Positions 1-12,820 of a stretch of DNA of 64,000 nucleotides are shown in pieces. The position numbers and the translations under genes are program-made. The DNA is taken from contig OZ234496.1 in assembly GCA_965153455.1 (NCBI GenBank), forward strand, positions 13,942,304-14,006,303, given 5' to 3'. The notes under the pieces were generated by a model, which saw only the letters and a program-made list of their open reading frames with translations, made no database searches and was not told where the DNA came from. The DNA is from Sphagnum compactum. Its lineage: Eukaryota; Bryophyta; Sphagnopsida; Sphagnales. The stretch's first letter is position 1. The number at the start of each line of letters is the position of its first letter.

Positions 1-3000
1 TACATAGGTATGACACATTTTGAAGTGGAGATATACAATTATTTGTGCAATTAAGGTTACAAACATGAACACATGAAATTTCAAACATCCCATATAAAAC
101 TAAACAAAAATAGTATGAAACCCAACTAATGGATAGGCTTAAGATTGCATTGAAAACATTTTTATAATGTCAAATGGTAGTAAGATTTAAAGGGGTTCCA
201 AAAGCATATGGTAAGAATTTGTTCAAGGAATTAATGGAATGAACACAAATAAAATGTCAAAATAAAATTTCAATAATTAATCATCATGGTTTGAACATAT
301 CCATCATAACCACATGCATTGCAAAATAGGGAAATCATATACATTGCATAGTGTGTGAAATCACACCATCTACAACTTTTTGACACATGTGGAATCCATA
401 CCAGTAAAAGGTGACCTAAACAACATTATAAATACATTATAAGCATGATACGTTGTATTGCACAAGCCATATGACAAGGCTAAACAAACATTCTTTTGTT
501 TTTAGACTTTTCAATAGGAGTTTGTCATATGAAAATTTTATATTTGAAAGATGATCATGTCTAGGCTATTAATTTTGTTGAATGAAAGACTTGGTAAAAC
601 AAATTTGAATTCAATATTTTGGTCATTAATATCCTTCAAATTGTTTTTATTTTTTTATCAATGCCATCACGTCGTATTCCATGTCAAAAAAACTTCATAG
701 ATATGGACATGGTATTAATTAATCATGTTGAATCCATATTCATGTATTTAAGGATTGTGATTGGTTTTTGAAAATTCATTATGTTGTGGCAACTCAAAAT
801 CTATTCATGGAACGCATAGATACAATGCGATAATATTAGGGTGTTAATAAGCTAGAATGTCTATTTTTGGAAATCATTGTCTTATTTTCCACCCTCATGG
901 ATTGGAATATGTTTCCTGTCAAATGTCTTTATAATTTTATGAAAAAGGATTCATTGATATGATTCTTCTATAATTTATTGTGATACAAAAGTGAAATCAT
1001 TCAAAATTGAAAGTTTTACATCACAGGGGGATTAATAATTTCAAACAATTTGTAGTGTCACAATCCTTATAAAAGTTGGAAATTGATTCATTGCAATCAT
1101 GGTTTATAATGGAATCACACCATTTTCTCTCCAAATTTCAAAAAGTAGGTTAGAAATTCAAATTGAAGTCCTTTTAACCATTTTGACATCATATGAAAGT
1201 TTGATGGACTTTTAATGACACCAAAAAACAATGAAAAATGCAAAGTCCCTCATGTTCACAATTTTTGAAATTGGAAAAAAAATCTTCACAAAAATTGGAA
1301 CCTAGGCTATACTTCAATGACTTGTGGCATTTCTTTTTGGAAAATATGAGTATTTGTACAAATACACAATTATTTTTTTGATTTGTGAAAAATACATTGT
1401 AAAAAAACCTATTATGGACTAAAAAATGGACACAAAAGTAATGGGTACTTTTATATGCAATAATTGTTGATTTTCAAATGTGATGTGACATAATTATGTA
1501 ATCACCCATAGTGTTGTTTGACCCTAATGAATATTAGGCATACCTTCTTATTATCTATTTAAAAACAATTACCCTCCTCTTGTAAAGGTTAGTACACCTC
1601 AAATACATACTAAATGGGTGGGTAATGTAAAGTCGAATTAAGTTTGATAGGTGGTTGCAAGGTAGGGTGGTTCACTTTTGTGTCACTATGCATAGTATCA
1701 TGCATTTACATGTTATCAACAAGCCATAAAATAAAAAATATAAAAAATTTGTGATTAGATTTAAATTGTCAACTTGAATACGAAAACATCTATATAAATA
1801 TATGCACCAAATATATAATAATGGACTTTTGAAGTTGAAAAATATGGATTGATTTTTTATTTTTGCTTATCTATCTATGCATTTTTGTGTATGATTTTTA
1901 TTTGGGATATCTTGTAGTGACTCGCATGATATATTGAACCAATATGAGATAGACACAAAAAAATTATTGGAAAAAAATTTTAACCAAAAAAATGTTATGG
2001 ACTTTTGAATGGCCCAAAATGGGCCATATTTTCATAAGTCCATATTATAATCATTTTTTGGTGAGTTTCAATTTTTTTTTTCTTTTAACATGTATGTTGA
2101 AAAGTTGTCAAAATCATTTTTTTCATATGGAATTTTAAAGTTGATTAAACACCATGTAATTTTCAATTTAACCAATGATATCACAGTAGACTACCATTTT
2201 AATAATACCATATGGACTTTTAAGAAATGGTATATCTACTGAAAATGAACCACCCTAACTTTCAATCATCTTGACATATTTATCATTTGGCAAGGTAATT
2301 AAAAAGGTAATAGAAAATTATCAACCAAATAAAATAAATATATAGTATATAACCCATTGTATCCATGGGTACATCATGATAAAATATTTCCCCGTCCAAC
2401 ATTAGATTAAATCAATGTTATTTAGTTATTGAAAAAAACCCAGTTATCAATTAAGTTATTAATAACCTACCTTAATAACTATTTTTGATTTTTTTCAAAT
2501 TTTGTGAAAATTAGTTTGAAAACCTATTTGCTTGGTAGGTGGCATCCAAAGAATCAACAAGACCTTATGGATTGGTTAGTTAAAAATTCAAATTTTAATA
2601 ACCTATTTGAATATTGAAATTTCATCCAAGTAGGTTATCAATCATAAAGCACAAAACCTTATTTTGGAAAAACATGTTGATGATCAAGGTTTTTAACACA
2701 AAACTTTATTTTTTCCAAATTCCTCAAGTAGGTGTACTCGCGAGGGTCCTCAACATTAAATAACAATAAATGGCAAATGTCTTGGTGAACTAGTAAATCT
2801 TTTTTGGAATCTTGCCTAGTTCTAAGGACCTAATGGAACACTCTGTCTAAATATGGTGACTTTAAACTTTTTTTTCTTGAGATATGGCAATTGTTTTTTA
2901 AATTCTCAAAAATCCATTTGTTGGATTCACCAACCCCCCTTTTTTTTGTCGCTAGGTGGCAAAAATTTGCCACAAAAAAGACCATGTTGATGATTAGTGA

Positions 3001-3898
3001 AATATCTCACTTAACTTCTAAAATAGTTATTGAGCTTGTAGATTTTGCGTTATCTACAAGCTTTGATTTTGATTTGTTGTGGACAAGGCTCCAAACAAAA
3101 CTTTGGAGTTGAAATCATAACCATGCACAAAGTTTCCTAGTCCTTTGAAACGATCAACAACTAGGGTTTGGTGTAGATAACCATGAATGTCAACATATCA
3201 ATCTTAGTCTATGTAAAATTGACTGGCAACAAATTCTCTATTTAAGAATTATGGAAGTGCCCAAAGCATGTTCTTTGGCTTTTGAAGGTTGTTGAAGGGC
3301 GTCCATATGTTTGTTGCTTTTGGAAAATGTTTATGCATTTGTAAGAGCAAATCAATTTGTGATTGTAAGGCACAAGACAAAGCGTCATGTTTGTGACCAA
3401 CCTCTTGTCTTTCAAGCAAATGTTAAAATTTAATTCCTATTGCCACAACACAAAGAATCATGATAAGTATCATCCCTTTCCAAATCCGACAAATTTTTGT
3501 GATGTTGTTGGATCGTGGGAAAAAATGTGGATATTGTTGAAATTTCTCTTTGTCAACTCTCAAAGGTCCTATGGGTTCAAACAATAAACAAAGTGCTAAG
3601 TTGGGTGGGGGGGTTGAGAGAGGGATAGTCAAGATTTAGGCCTTTAAAGCCCACTCCATATATGTGCAACCCCAAAAAAAAAAAAAAAAACCACTAAAAC
3701 TTAACCTACCTTGGTAGTATAACATGAGGTTCTCAAGATGGGTATTTGAGATTTGACCCTTATGCATAATAGGGGGTTATTGGCCCAGAAAATCCAAGTA
3801 AATTGACAACTGGGGTTATTACTTTGACAATAAAATTAATAAACAAAAGGGTCTAATTTTGGGGGGAAATTTTTCATATTGACACTAGGTGTGATCCA
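1..3898. other. AT-rich intergenic DNA, no gene recognised
   Basis: No open reading frame here resembles a known protein; the longest are under 75 codons and lie in AT-rich, stop-rich sequence. A motif close to ATGGACTTTT recurs at about 1203, 1822, 1997 and 2213, once as part of a palindrome, so part of this stretch may be an old repeat. A run of A at 3669-3690 and other homopolymers are present. I see no RNA gene. Confidence 0.6.
1997..2043. repeat. Imperfect palindrome (hairpin)
   Basis: The inner arms ATGGCCC (2009-2015) and GGGCCAT (2021-2027) are a perfect inverted repeat around AAAAT. The outer arms, ATGGACTTTTGA from 1997 and the complement of the segment ending at 2043, match at about 11 of 12 positions. 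It may be the terminal part of a small degenerate DNA transposon. Confidence 0.6.
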
Positions 3899-3919
3899 AT
3901 ATATATATATATATATATA
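3899..3919. repeat. (AT)n microsatellite
   Basis: About ten uninterrupted AT dinucleotides, read directly in the sequence. Confidence 0.95.
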
Positions 3920-5319
3920 ACCTACCCAACTGGATATGAAAAAAGTAATAAGTGGCCAAGGTTGCCTTAAACCACTTGGCATGAACACTCAATTTTTTTG
4001 CATTGGAACTGGTCTGGTGCCAGGGACATTAGGATCACCCACCTCCTCCCATAACTACAGTTAAAGACATACTCATGAGATACCTTAATACTCATGGGAT
4101 GCCTCTTCCTGGGTTTAAAGATTTGTTGTCAGAAGTATTGAAACTTGACAGGCTCTTCTTCTCTCCAGTTTTTGTCTCAGAATTGGTTTGCTTTGCAAAG
4201 ATAAGCTGCATGTTTGAATGACTTTTTTCTTTTCCTTTCTCTTTTCGTGCTTTTCCTTGCCATACATATTTTTTGTTCTTGGCTTTTGTTGGATTCTCCC
4301 TCACACAGCTTTTTGCAACCCTCACAACTGTCTTCCAACTTGGCACCTTGGCTGGTTGTTTGTTGGCTGGCTGGTTGGTTAGTTGGGTGGGTGAGTGGGT
4401 TGGTGGGTGGGGTGAGGCAAGAACAATGACACATCCACAACCTCTTCCAAAAGGCTATTTCTTTCTTGTTGGAACAGATTTGAACAAATGAAGTCGTGAC
4501 AAAATGTTTGCTACAGTTCATAACTTTTACCTCCCAAGACTAAAGATGTAGTAGTAGTTGTTGTCTTCATCATAAACCTCATGCAATTCTTCAACAACAA
4601 TTATTTTTTTGAAAGTGGTTGGTTGTTGTTGGCATGGATAGTGCTCCAGCACAGTTATCATGCGCCAAACATGCCATGCATCGAGTATCGTTCCATGTTC
4701 TGTTCCATGTTTTGAACAGTTTTTTTGTCATGGTCCTCATTGTCATGAACAGCTATTCTCACATTTACGTTGGCACCCATTACTTTATATTGATTCTGTA
4801 TGAACTTTTATGTCAGATGTTGATTCCTTATGGTATACGGTTTGCACTCCATTTGCATGATAAGAGAAAAGAAGAAAAAAAAGGAAAGGAATGAAACAAA
4901 ACAAGAAAACTTTTGTGGTGGCGAAAGTTCTTTTGTGAGAGCATGAGTTAGAGTGCAAAGAGTTCTTCACCATACCGGATTTGTCTTGTGGTTGTTGTAC
5001 TCTACAATATTCATGAATTGGATAAAAGGGTACACCTCAAAGCATTTCGAGTGCTTTGAAGACAACTTTCCGAGAATACAGGCAAAAGCTCAATTGAGGG
5101 AAAATTCGTTGTTATGAATACATTACCTCTGAGGGTATCCTTGTAAACATGTAGGGAATATCTATCATGAGGGAGCCTAATCAAAAAGCCATTTCTGAAA
5201 ACCCATTATTTGCATTTTTTGGAATGAAAAAGACTCACTCGTCGCATTAAAAAAACTGGGTAGGAAAGTTATCTACACACAGGGACAAATGAACAAATGA
5301 ATTCAAACAATCATTATGC

Positions 5320-5347
5320 TTATTATTATTATTATTATTATTATTAT
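5320..5347. repeat. (TTA)n microsatellite
   Basis: About nine TTA trinucleotides in a row. Confidence 0.95.
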
Positions 5348-6409
5348 TTTGATGTTAACCTGCCCAATTTATTATATCATTTATTGGTTTGAAGTAAATA
5401 GGTGAATAATGGTGACCCATGTCAACTGAATTTAGCAGCCATGTTATATTGTGCCTTTGACTACCATAAGTCATGTGACATGTCTCAAGGGGAAAAAACC
5501 ATTTATTTGCTCATCACTGAATCTTTTGTTTGATCAACTTCATTGCTCTTCTGATGTGCAGGACAACCTTGATACCAGCAGCAACAGCTCGCACGAACAA
5601 AGCAGCTTTGCAAAACCAATTTATGGGTAAAGCCTCGGAGCTTATGATGAACATTTATTTTAAGTAAGTAATGCTCGTATATATAAATCAGTGCAGACAC
5701 TCTTTCCTTAGCCCAGCACACTGCTAGCACTCCTTTGAAAACTTCATTTGCTCATAACAACAAACCTGTGATCAAGTTTGCAGTGTATGTGCCAGGGCAC
5801 CTTAAAACTCTGCAATCATTCCTCCATGTGAAGTAAAAATTTCCTCCATTGTTTTGTGCTGTTTTTGAAAAATGAAATGTTCATTCTGGCCCTGCTTTTT
5901 TTTTTTTGTTTCTGTTTTTCTCTTCCTGTTATACCCTCCGGGTATCATTGGGCCAAAAAAAAAATCAGCTCAAGTCTTTATTATGCTCGGTAAAACCTGG
6001 GCCTTGGTTGGGTCTTCATCTTACAGAAGAACCCTCAATTGCATCATATGTTTAGGCTTATGATAAGGTTCACCTTTGTGCTGGTGATAAGGTTCACCTT
6101 TGTGCTTTTGATTCTTGATTTCATTATATGGGGGCTTTTTGGATGTGTCATGGATCACCTTAAGGTTCACATGCGGGAGACACTCCAAATATGCAAAGGT
6201 GAAGAATCAACTAGTACCTTGTTGTAGGCCCCTTGTTTTGGGAATCATGGAGCTTTGCCCCTACACTTTTTGAAGGGCAGGACAATCTTCGTCTGCAGCC
6301 ACGTTATTTAATGCTCAACTTGAGACCTTAATTTTCTAAGATGGGTATTAGATTTTGTTCATTAAAAGCTGATTTCAGTTTCTTCAATATGTAATTCAGA
6401 CTCGAAGAT

Positions 6410-6615
6410 TTGTTGGTTCCAAGGAATTGGTGGTTCCAATTCTTTGCAAAACAAATCAGAATCATAAGTACCGCCAGTCCCAGTTCTCGGAAAGAATCAG
6501 AATCAAAGAACCACCAGTTTTGGTTCTTTGGGAAAAGATGAAGAAACAAAGAGCCACTAGTTCTGGTTTAGTTTGAAAACCTCCCAAGAAACACCAGTTT
6601 TCTCAAAAGAACTGG
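6410..6615. repeat. Degenerate short tandem motif
   Basis: Four to five diverged copies of a 40-45 base motif around GAACCACCAGTTTTGGTTC, each partly palindromic because GAACC and GGTTC pair. Copies start near 6414, 6467, 6506, 6547 and 6587. No coding role is seen. Confidence 0.5.
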
Positions 6616-8130
6616 GTTAAGAACCCACCAGCTATGAAAGCAGTTATTTCATGTTTTTCCAAAATATATATGAGAACTGCAGTCACATACAAGACAACCA
6701 GAGTTTCTGTTTTATGTTTGAGAACCATGGTGGTTACGAGCCTTGAGAAATCATGTCCTTTATAACTTGTGGGGGTTTGTTCCTGTTGCTGATGACCACC
6801 CAACAACACTGGTTCCAACTCTTTTAGGAACTTTTGGTTTGTCATCATGCAATCATATCTTTGAAACTCATTATAGCTTAGTTCAATTTTTCCCAGAGCT
6901 TTATTTTCTAGGGTTTAATTTTCAAAAATCAAACTGGACACATCATTCATTACATTAGAGGGGGGGCATTCATGTCATCACATAATTTCATTACATTAGA
7001 GTTATCCATAAAGTCATGTGATTGGGGGGGGGGGGGGTGAGGATGGCCAGGCCAGTTTCTCTGCATAATAGGGCATCAAACGTGTAACTGGGAATGAAAA
7101 TTTTACAAAACGAAATAACTGGGGAGCAGTGAAAATTTTGGTGGTGAATTGAGTTTCATCCCATTGTTCCTTTTTCCTGATTCCCGCGAGAGCCTCCCAC
7201 TACAGCTACATATGTTTTCACTCCTACCTGTACAACTATTATGGTTACTCTTCAACCTTGTGCATTCAATGCTAAGTTTCAGCATTTCGTGCTGAGATTT
7301 GATAAGATTTCCTAACTTTGCAGATACCACTGAAAGAGGGCACAGGGGGTGAAAGCAGGCCCAAGAAAGAGGGCGAAGACAGGATGACTTTCTGGATTAC
7401 TCTATTGTGGCATTTTGCATCCTTGCCAACCCCACTTTGAGAGCTGACAATTTCACGGGGTCTTGTCATCATGTAATCATCAAACTTCAGAGTTTTATTT
7501 ATGTTTTCTTAGTGTTGTTGGCTTCAACTTTCAAGGCTCTCTTGGACTCCGGCAGTGTTCATTTTTGCACTCATGAATTTAGGAACCATGATCTCTCTCT
7601 CACCTAAAACTGAAGGCGAGTCAGGTATGTCACCTGAAGAAAAATTTCTTCCTACAAAGGGCTTTAAGAGACCCAAAATAAAAGAAACAGAGCCAAAATT
7701 CAGTGAAGGAAACTGAACCTTTTTTCAAGCTCACTATCAAAACTCACATAAGAGTAAAAACACAATCAAACTGTTAAATTGAATTTTGATGTCCAAAATG
7801 CACCTCCAGTCTACTGCATCTAATATTTTAAATGCGTTCCCAATTCATCACCAAGCAGAGTATATATTTTTACCTTGAACTATTCAAACAAGAAGACTAT
7901 ATACAATGGGCCTATAGATGAGCACAAAATCACTTACCTTTTTTTTCCTATTCCCAAACCCCACACCTGCTCTGCAAACACCCTAACCCCCCCACTTGTC
8001 CATTTTTTTTCGTTTGTCTCTGCCACTTCCAGAAGTGGTGCACGCATCTCATGAGCCAAACCAACAATCCACTAATGCCACCTCCATGGTTTTAATGTCG
8101 GTGACAATTGTCATATCCATTGTGAGTCCA

Positions 8131-11100
8131 TCACCATGCCTCAACACGTTCATTATGTTGCTCCATAGTGCTGCTCTGTGGGCCACCCACAGGAGCTTGC
8201 ACCTTCCGACTATGGGTAGGTGTGAAAAGCATGTATGGGTTGTACTCCTGTTGAGAATCACCACCACCTTGTATGTTTTGTTGGTGGCCATGTCCATTCA
8301 GAAAAGGTGTATGAGAGCTTTGAGAGCTGTGTCGGTCATGGGCTCCAAGAAAACCCACTTGTGAACTTTGAGAGCTGTGTTGGTCATGTGCTGCTCCAAG
8401 GAAGCCAGTTTGTGAGCTTTGAGAACTGTGTCGATCATGAGCTCCAAGGAGACTGGCTTGGGAGCTTTGGGAACTGTGTCGGTCATGAGCCCCAAGAAAC
8501 CCAGCATGGGAGATTTGAGAACTGTGTTGGTCATGTGCCCCAAGAAACCCAAATTGCGAGCTTTGAGAGCTATGCCAGTCATGAGCCACAGGAAAAGAGG
8601 TTTGAGAGGTTTGAGAGGTATTGCAGTCATGGCCCACAAGAGAGGAGGGTTGAGACTTATGTTGATCAAGGCAATTGAAGAAATTGTCACCAAAATCCTT
8701 GACCCTACACTCCTCATGGTGGACAAATAGGGCAGCCTTATGTTCAAACTTGGGCTCTTGAGCTTTTGGTACTTCTGGTGATGAACGAGGCGAGGTAGTC
8801 TCTGCCTGTGCTGCTCGACGCTGTCTTAATGTGTGAATGATCAATGTCTTCAAAAGATTCATCACTTGCACTGCATGCATGAGTGCTGTGAGAGGATCTG
8901 ACATCTGTTCCAGAAGCAAAACATCTTTCCCTGTTACCAGCAAGAAGATTACCCTTGACACGACATGGAAGGATGATCTGGCATCATGAGTAAGAGGACA
9001 TAAATTAAAGAGATTTACCTGAGTCATATTGGGCGCAAAAACCATTGCAATGTTCCGTGCATTCATCTTGTTGGAGGCTTCTTCTTCAACAACATCTGCC
9101 ATTAGGTTGACAGCCCAGTCAAGCAGTGCAGCCTCAGTAGGAGGGAGGTGCTTTATAAGAGCTAAGCTGTCCTTGTCACCATGACATCCCAGCACTGCAT
9201 CTGGACTCAATGCATCCAACACACCCTTTGGCAGCTCCCTAAACCATGCCTATGAAAACCCCAAAGTTGTCAGCTCAGAAAGCTCAAGAAACAATAATCA
9301 CACAAGAGCAGGCTCTAGACAAGACCTACAAATCACATTTCTCCAGAAGTATTGAGAACTTCTCTATAGACTTCTGATTAAGTCAACCACATTGAGAGAT
9401 CACCCTGATCATAACATTACAGAGATTTCAGATCCAATAGCATGTAAGCGAACAGGAAATGGAAGAGACCCAACTCTAAGAAACACAGAAAATACAGGAC
9501 CACAGGGACAGTTGCCCACACAGTCAGCAGCATTCAACAGCAAAACTCCAAAGCACAGGTCAATGTTTCCCACGTATGTGATACTTCTGTGACATTCTCT
9601 AAAACACAACCTATTGTTCCATTTCCATGGCTGTATAAGCACCTTTATACAAAGACTCAGCATTGTGGAAGCTGCAAATCAAAAAGAATTCTTGAAAACT
9701 ATCTACAAAGCAGAACAAATAAGAAAGACAACTAAGGCAATGACAAAGCAAAAGACTAACTTTGATGAGGCCAGCCAGGGCATGGATGTCAATGTCAGTC
9801 GGTACAATCCCCTTATTCAGCTGCTCACGAACAAAATCTTCATGGCTATTTTCTGGGTTTATCCTGAAAATGCCTTCAGCCTGACAAAATATGAGCAACA
9901 ATGGGGGTCAGATTTTGGGTTTGAGTTCTGCTCATTGTCATCTATCATTTCACATTGGTTCATAGAGCATGACTTCTGCAACAAGAAAAATTTCCCAACC
10001 TTCATTGTTCTGGTTGTAAAGCTGTCAAAACATCCATGTGGCAGCAAAGCAGTCTTTCTGAACAAGAAACTGGTGATAAGATGTCCAGTACCCAAGACTT
10101 ATACCCAAGTAAAGACACACAAAAAAAAAAAAAACCTGCACTCTAAAAACACAAGACTGCCACACAAAAGAGGAAAGACACAGCAAGAGAGGGAAGGAAA
10201 CAAAATACCTTGAGACCTCCTTGATCATAGAGACGTTTCTGTAACAGGAGAAGAATTGTGGGGACCATGTTTCCTTGCAAGTCATATGAGCATTGCATCG
10301 ACTCTGCTGACACTCCAAAAACATTTTGGCTACACTCCCAACAACACCCACCATCACAACCACACACAAAACCCTTGTCAAAAACACATGGACTTCTGAG
10401 GACCATGAGGGCCAACATGAATTTCTTCAAGCACTCGTTCAGAAACCCTGTTCAATGGGTCAGCCTCACATTAGTGCTGGTACGGAGACATTGAAACTCC
10501 TCAACTGTCAGACACATTCCCAGAAACGAAAAAAAGAAAAAGTCAAGGACATGGGTTTTCACCATTGCAGGCATCCTAACAAAATTTGCAGAGATTTCGA
10601 TTGGATATTGAAAACCTTGAAAAGAACAATGGGATCGACGGAGGAGAAGAGGGCAAAGTAATAACCACCTGGCACTAGGAGTTGGGCGAGGGACTTCATT
10701 CTCATACTCTTCAGGCAATCCAAGGAATCCGTTGTATCGATCAAAGGTGACATGGGCGACATGCTCAACATCTGTTGGCCATCCGATTGCCATGTCCATT
10801 TCTTTGGCCGCCTTTGAGAATCGTCGAAGATGTTGTGAATCCTCACCAGGAGGCCGCTCTCCTTCTACTTCCTGTTTCTTCTTCTGTGGTCCAGCTTGAC
10901 AAGTAAGTAAAGATTTTCTAACTGTGGCTAATAGCAGTGCCACCATCGACAGCTGGGCTCCTTCGGCAGTTGCTTCATTCGTATGCCTGTTGTCGTTGTT
11001 GCTGCTGCTAAAAAGATGATCCTGAGGTTCTTCATCTGGCATCAAGCATGGACCTTGTTCTTCCGCATCGTCGTCAACACTGCCATAAGGGGTCAGCTCG

Positions 11101-11261
11101 CAAGAAGAACAAGAAACGGCGCCGCTTTCACTGGAGCAACCCTCTAAATCTGCGTCGGAAATGTACTGCAACGTGCTGCAGTAATCCTGGTCTGACTCAC
11201 TGTTGTTCTCAGAAGATAATTGCTGCTGAAGATTTCGGTTTGTTTCAAGGACTGCAGTCAT
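8131..11261 (-). CDS. CRIB-domain Rop GTPase-activating protein (RopGAP)
   Basis: A plant RopGAP, which speeds GTP hydrolysis by Rop (plant Rho) GTPases at the plasma membrane. Exons on the minus strand: 11261-10669, 10329-10209, 9880-9761, 9249-9019 and 8904-8131, giving 612 residues with phase kept at each junction. An acidic, Ser-rich N-terminus is followed by a CRIB motif at about residues 155-197 (IGWPTDVEHVAHVTFDRYNG) and a RhoGAP domain at about 200-380. The domain has the arginine finger in EGIFRI (Arg244) and the conserved VFAPNMTQ and MSDPLTALM blocks. The 114-base intron 4 keeps an open frame, so an uninterrupted ORF runs through it; I removed it because the family joins NMTQ directly to MSDP. 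The C-terminal tail is unusual: about eight copies of a 16-residue Ser/Gln/His-rich repeat. The ATG at 11261 is the first of the frame I could place; an upstream non-coding exon is possible. Confidence 0.92.
8290..8664 (-). repeat. 48-bp coding tandem repeat in the RopGAP tail
   Basis: An in-frame array encodes about eight diverged copies of a 16-residue unit of the type GFLGAHDRHSSQSSQ, residues about 436-561 of the protein. Units vary (HDCNTSQTSQ, HDWHSSQSSQ, HDQHSSQISH), so the array is not a recent expansion. It is hydrophilic and probably disordered, with many SQ and SSQ steps. I know of no such tail in typical RopGAPs. Confidence 0.9.
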
Positions 11262-12157
11262 GATCGAGCCTGCACAGGCCAGGAGGAGGAGAAGGAATAT
11301 GATGTTCTTCTTGTCTCCTCCTAATCGTTGCTGCGGTTCTTCTTGCAGCTTCTGCAGTCTGCCAAGCTCCTCCCTTGCAACAACTTTGAATCATAATCTC
11401 TCTCTGCGCTTTCTTCTTGCAGCTTCGTCTTTGAGCCTCCGGAGTCCTGCCATAGCAAAAAAAGAAAGAACAAAACGTTCAGTCTTCACATCATATTTCA
11501 TATTTGCTAAAAGAAACTGATCAGAGACTGCACCTTCCTTCCTTCCTTCCGCCACTCGGCAAAGAAAACTGTTCTTCTCTCACAGACTCTTTCTTGCATT
11601 CTACCTGACAGATTTATCAGCTACAGTAATACACTTTCTTCCGCAGCTTGCTTGCAGACGAGAGAAAGCTTGGTCTCTTTCTGTTTTCTGGAGAGCCTGT
11701 TTCTTCCCCTAAATAGACTTGCAAGTCTGTTTTCTTCCTCCAGATGTATGTATCTAGAACCACATATTATTATTCAGCAGATCCTGCAAGCCTCCATTTC
11801 TCTCAAACTCTTTCTTGCAAACCGACGACGGACGTGACTTAGAAGCCACGTCTATCGTGAAGCCAAGCACTTCGAGATTCATCGGCAAGTAGATCCGCAC
11901 TATTATAGAGACGACGCTTCGATTGAGAGACGTATGTCTATCAAGAACAAGCTCGGCTAGATACAATACCAAAAGGGAAGAAGCTCTGTGACTCAAGTAC
12001 ACCTAGCGGCTTCTGGGAAGCGGAATCTTGATCGATTCACGTACAATGATACAGTGCGTGTTGAGCTCCGCAAGAGTCCGATCAGGCGATCCGCCTACAT
12101 ACCTCCTCAAAGTTTGTGGCGACGGAGGTTTTCCTTCTAATAAGGAAATGCACAAAA

Positions 12158-12196
<39 letters not shown>

Positions 12197-12820
12197 GGAA
12201 GAAGCCGATCGGAAACGTCCCTGACAGGAAAAAGAGAAGAAACACAATGAAGATTTCGACTGTACAATAGTACGCATCCAATCCAGGACGGCCACTTAGC
12301 CCCAAGCTGCCGCGGGGGCGAGGGGGGGCCAGGAATATCTGTAACAAAAGAGGACGAGGACACGTCCCAGATCCAAAATAAGAGACCACAAAAGGCAAAA
12401 AAAATAACGCAAACAGGGAGGAAGCCAGCAGCAATCCATGCAAAAAACAACAACAATAATAGGTAGTACTACCTACCTAAGCAAGGCTGGTTTATCCCGA
12501 AAGCATTTGCAGAAAAAGCGACAACAAAAAAGAAAAAACTCCCCTCTCGGGAACTGTGGGGCCCAGGATCTTCTAACTAGGTACTGTGCAGAAGCAAAAT
12601 GTAGTTAGTAGTAAGTGGCTATGTGTTGTTGGTTTCCTCACTTGCTTTCTCTCCCGAGATCCCCCCCCCGTCTATCTTTCGTCTCCAAAGCTGTCTTCTC
12701 TTGGTCTACTTCGTCTCTGTCTTCGCAGAGAGCAAACGCAGGCAGCAACAAGCGCAAGCGCGCGCGCGCGCGCGTCGTCGTCCCTTCCGCCACAAAGAAA
12801 ACATGGGGCAGCGGGAAGCA
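11262..12820. other. Upstream region of the RopGAP gene (leader/promoter)
   Basis: GC-richer than the flanks, with a long GA/CT microsatellite, CpG-containing stretches and a (CG)n-like run near 12762-12773. It probably holds the transcription start and 5' untranslated leader of the minus-strand RopGAP gene, but I cannot place the start site. Open frames here (for example 12003-12443 on the minus strand) are dominated by translated simple repeats and are not convincing genes. Confidence 0.5.
12159..12192. repeat. (GA)n microsatellite, CT on the RopGAP sense strand
   Basis: About sixteen GA dinucleotides. On the minus strand, the sense strand of the gene, it reads CT, a composition common in plant 5' leaders and core promoters. 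It lies about 0.9 kb upstream of the RopGAP ATG. Confidence 0.9.

Larger units (their letters stand above)
3920..8130. other. Intergenic DNA downstream of the RopGAP gene
   Basis: The region lies past the stop codon of the minus-strand RopGAP gene, so its right end, down to perhaps 7.5 kb, may include the 3' untranslated region. Base composition is less AT-rich than at the left edge of the window. Short open frames exist on both strands around 4.1-4.9 kb and 6.3-7.6 kb, but none resembles a protein I recognise and several are built on simple sequence (TGGTTGG-type repeats near 4350-4410). A G run lies at 7024-7037. Confidence 0.55.

Noticed and set aside
4092-4521. Overlapping minus-strand frames of 84 and 114 codons
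   Set aside because: Mutually overlapping, rich in Lys/Thr/Gln from TGGTTGG-type simple sequence, and without a recognised domain.
8235-8747. Long frames on both strands within the RopGAP tail (for example 8298-8747 minus, 8235-8678 plus)
   Set aside because: The 48-base repeat keeps several frames open at once. They are shadows of the real coding frame, which continues from the GAP domain.
12003-12443. 146-codon minus-strand frame upstream of the RopGAP gene
   Set aside because: Much of it is the translated CT microsatellite (SLSLSL) and hydrophobic low-complexity sequence in the presumed leader; an overlapping frame is equally long.
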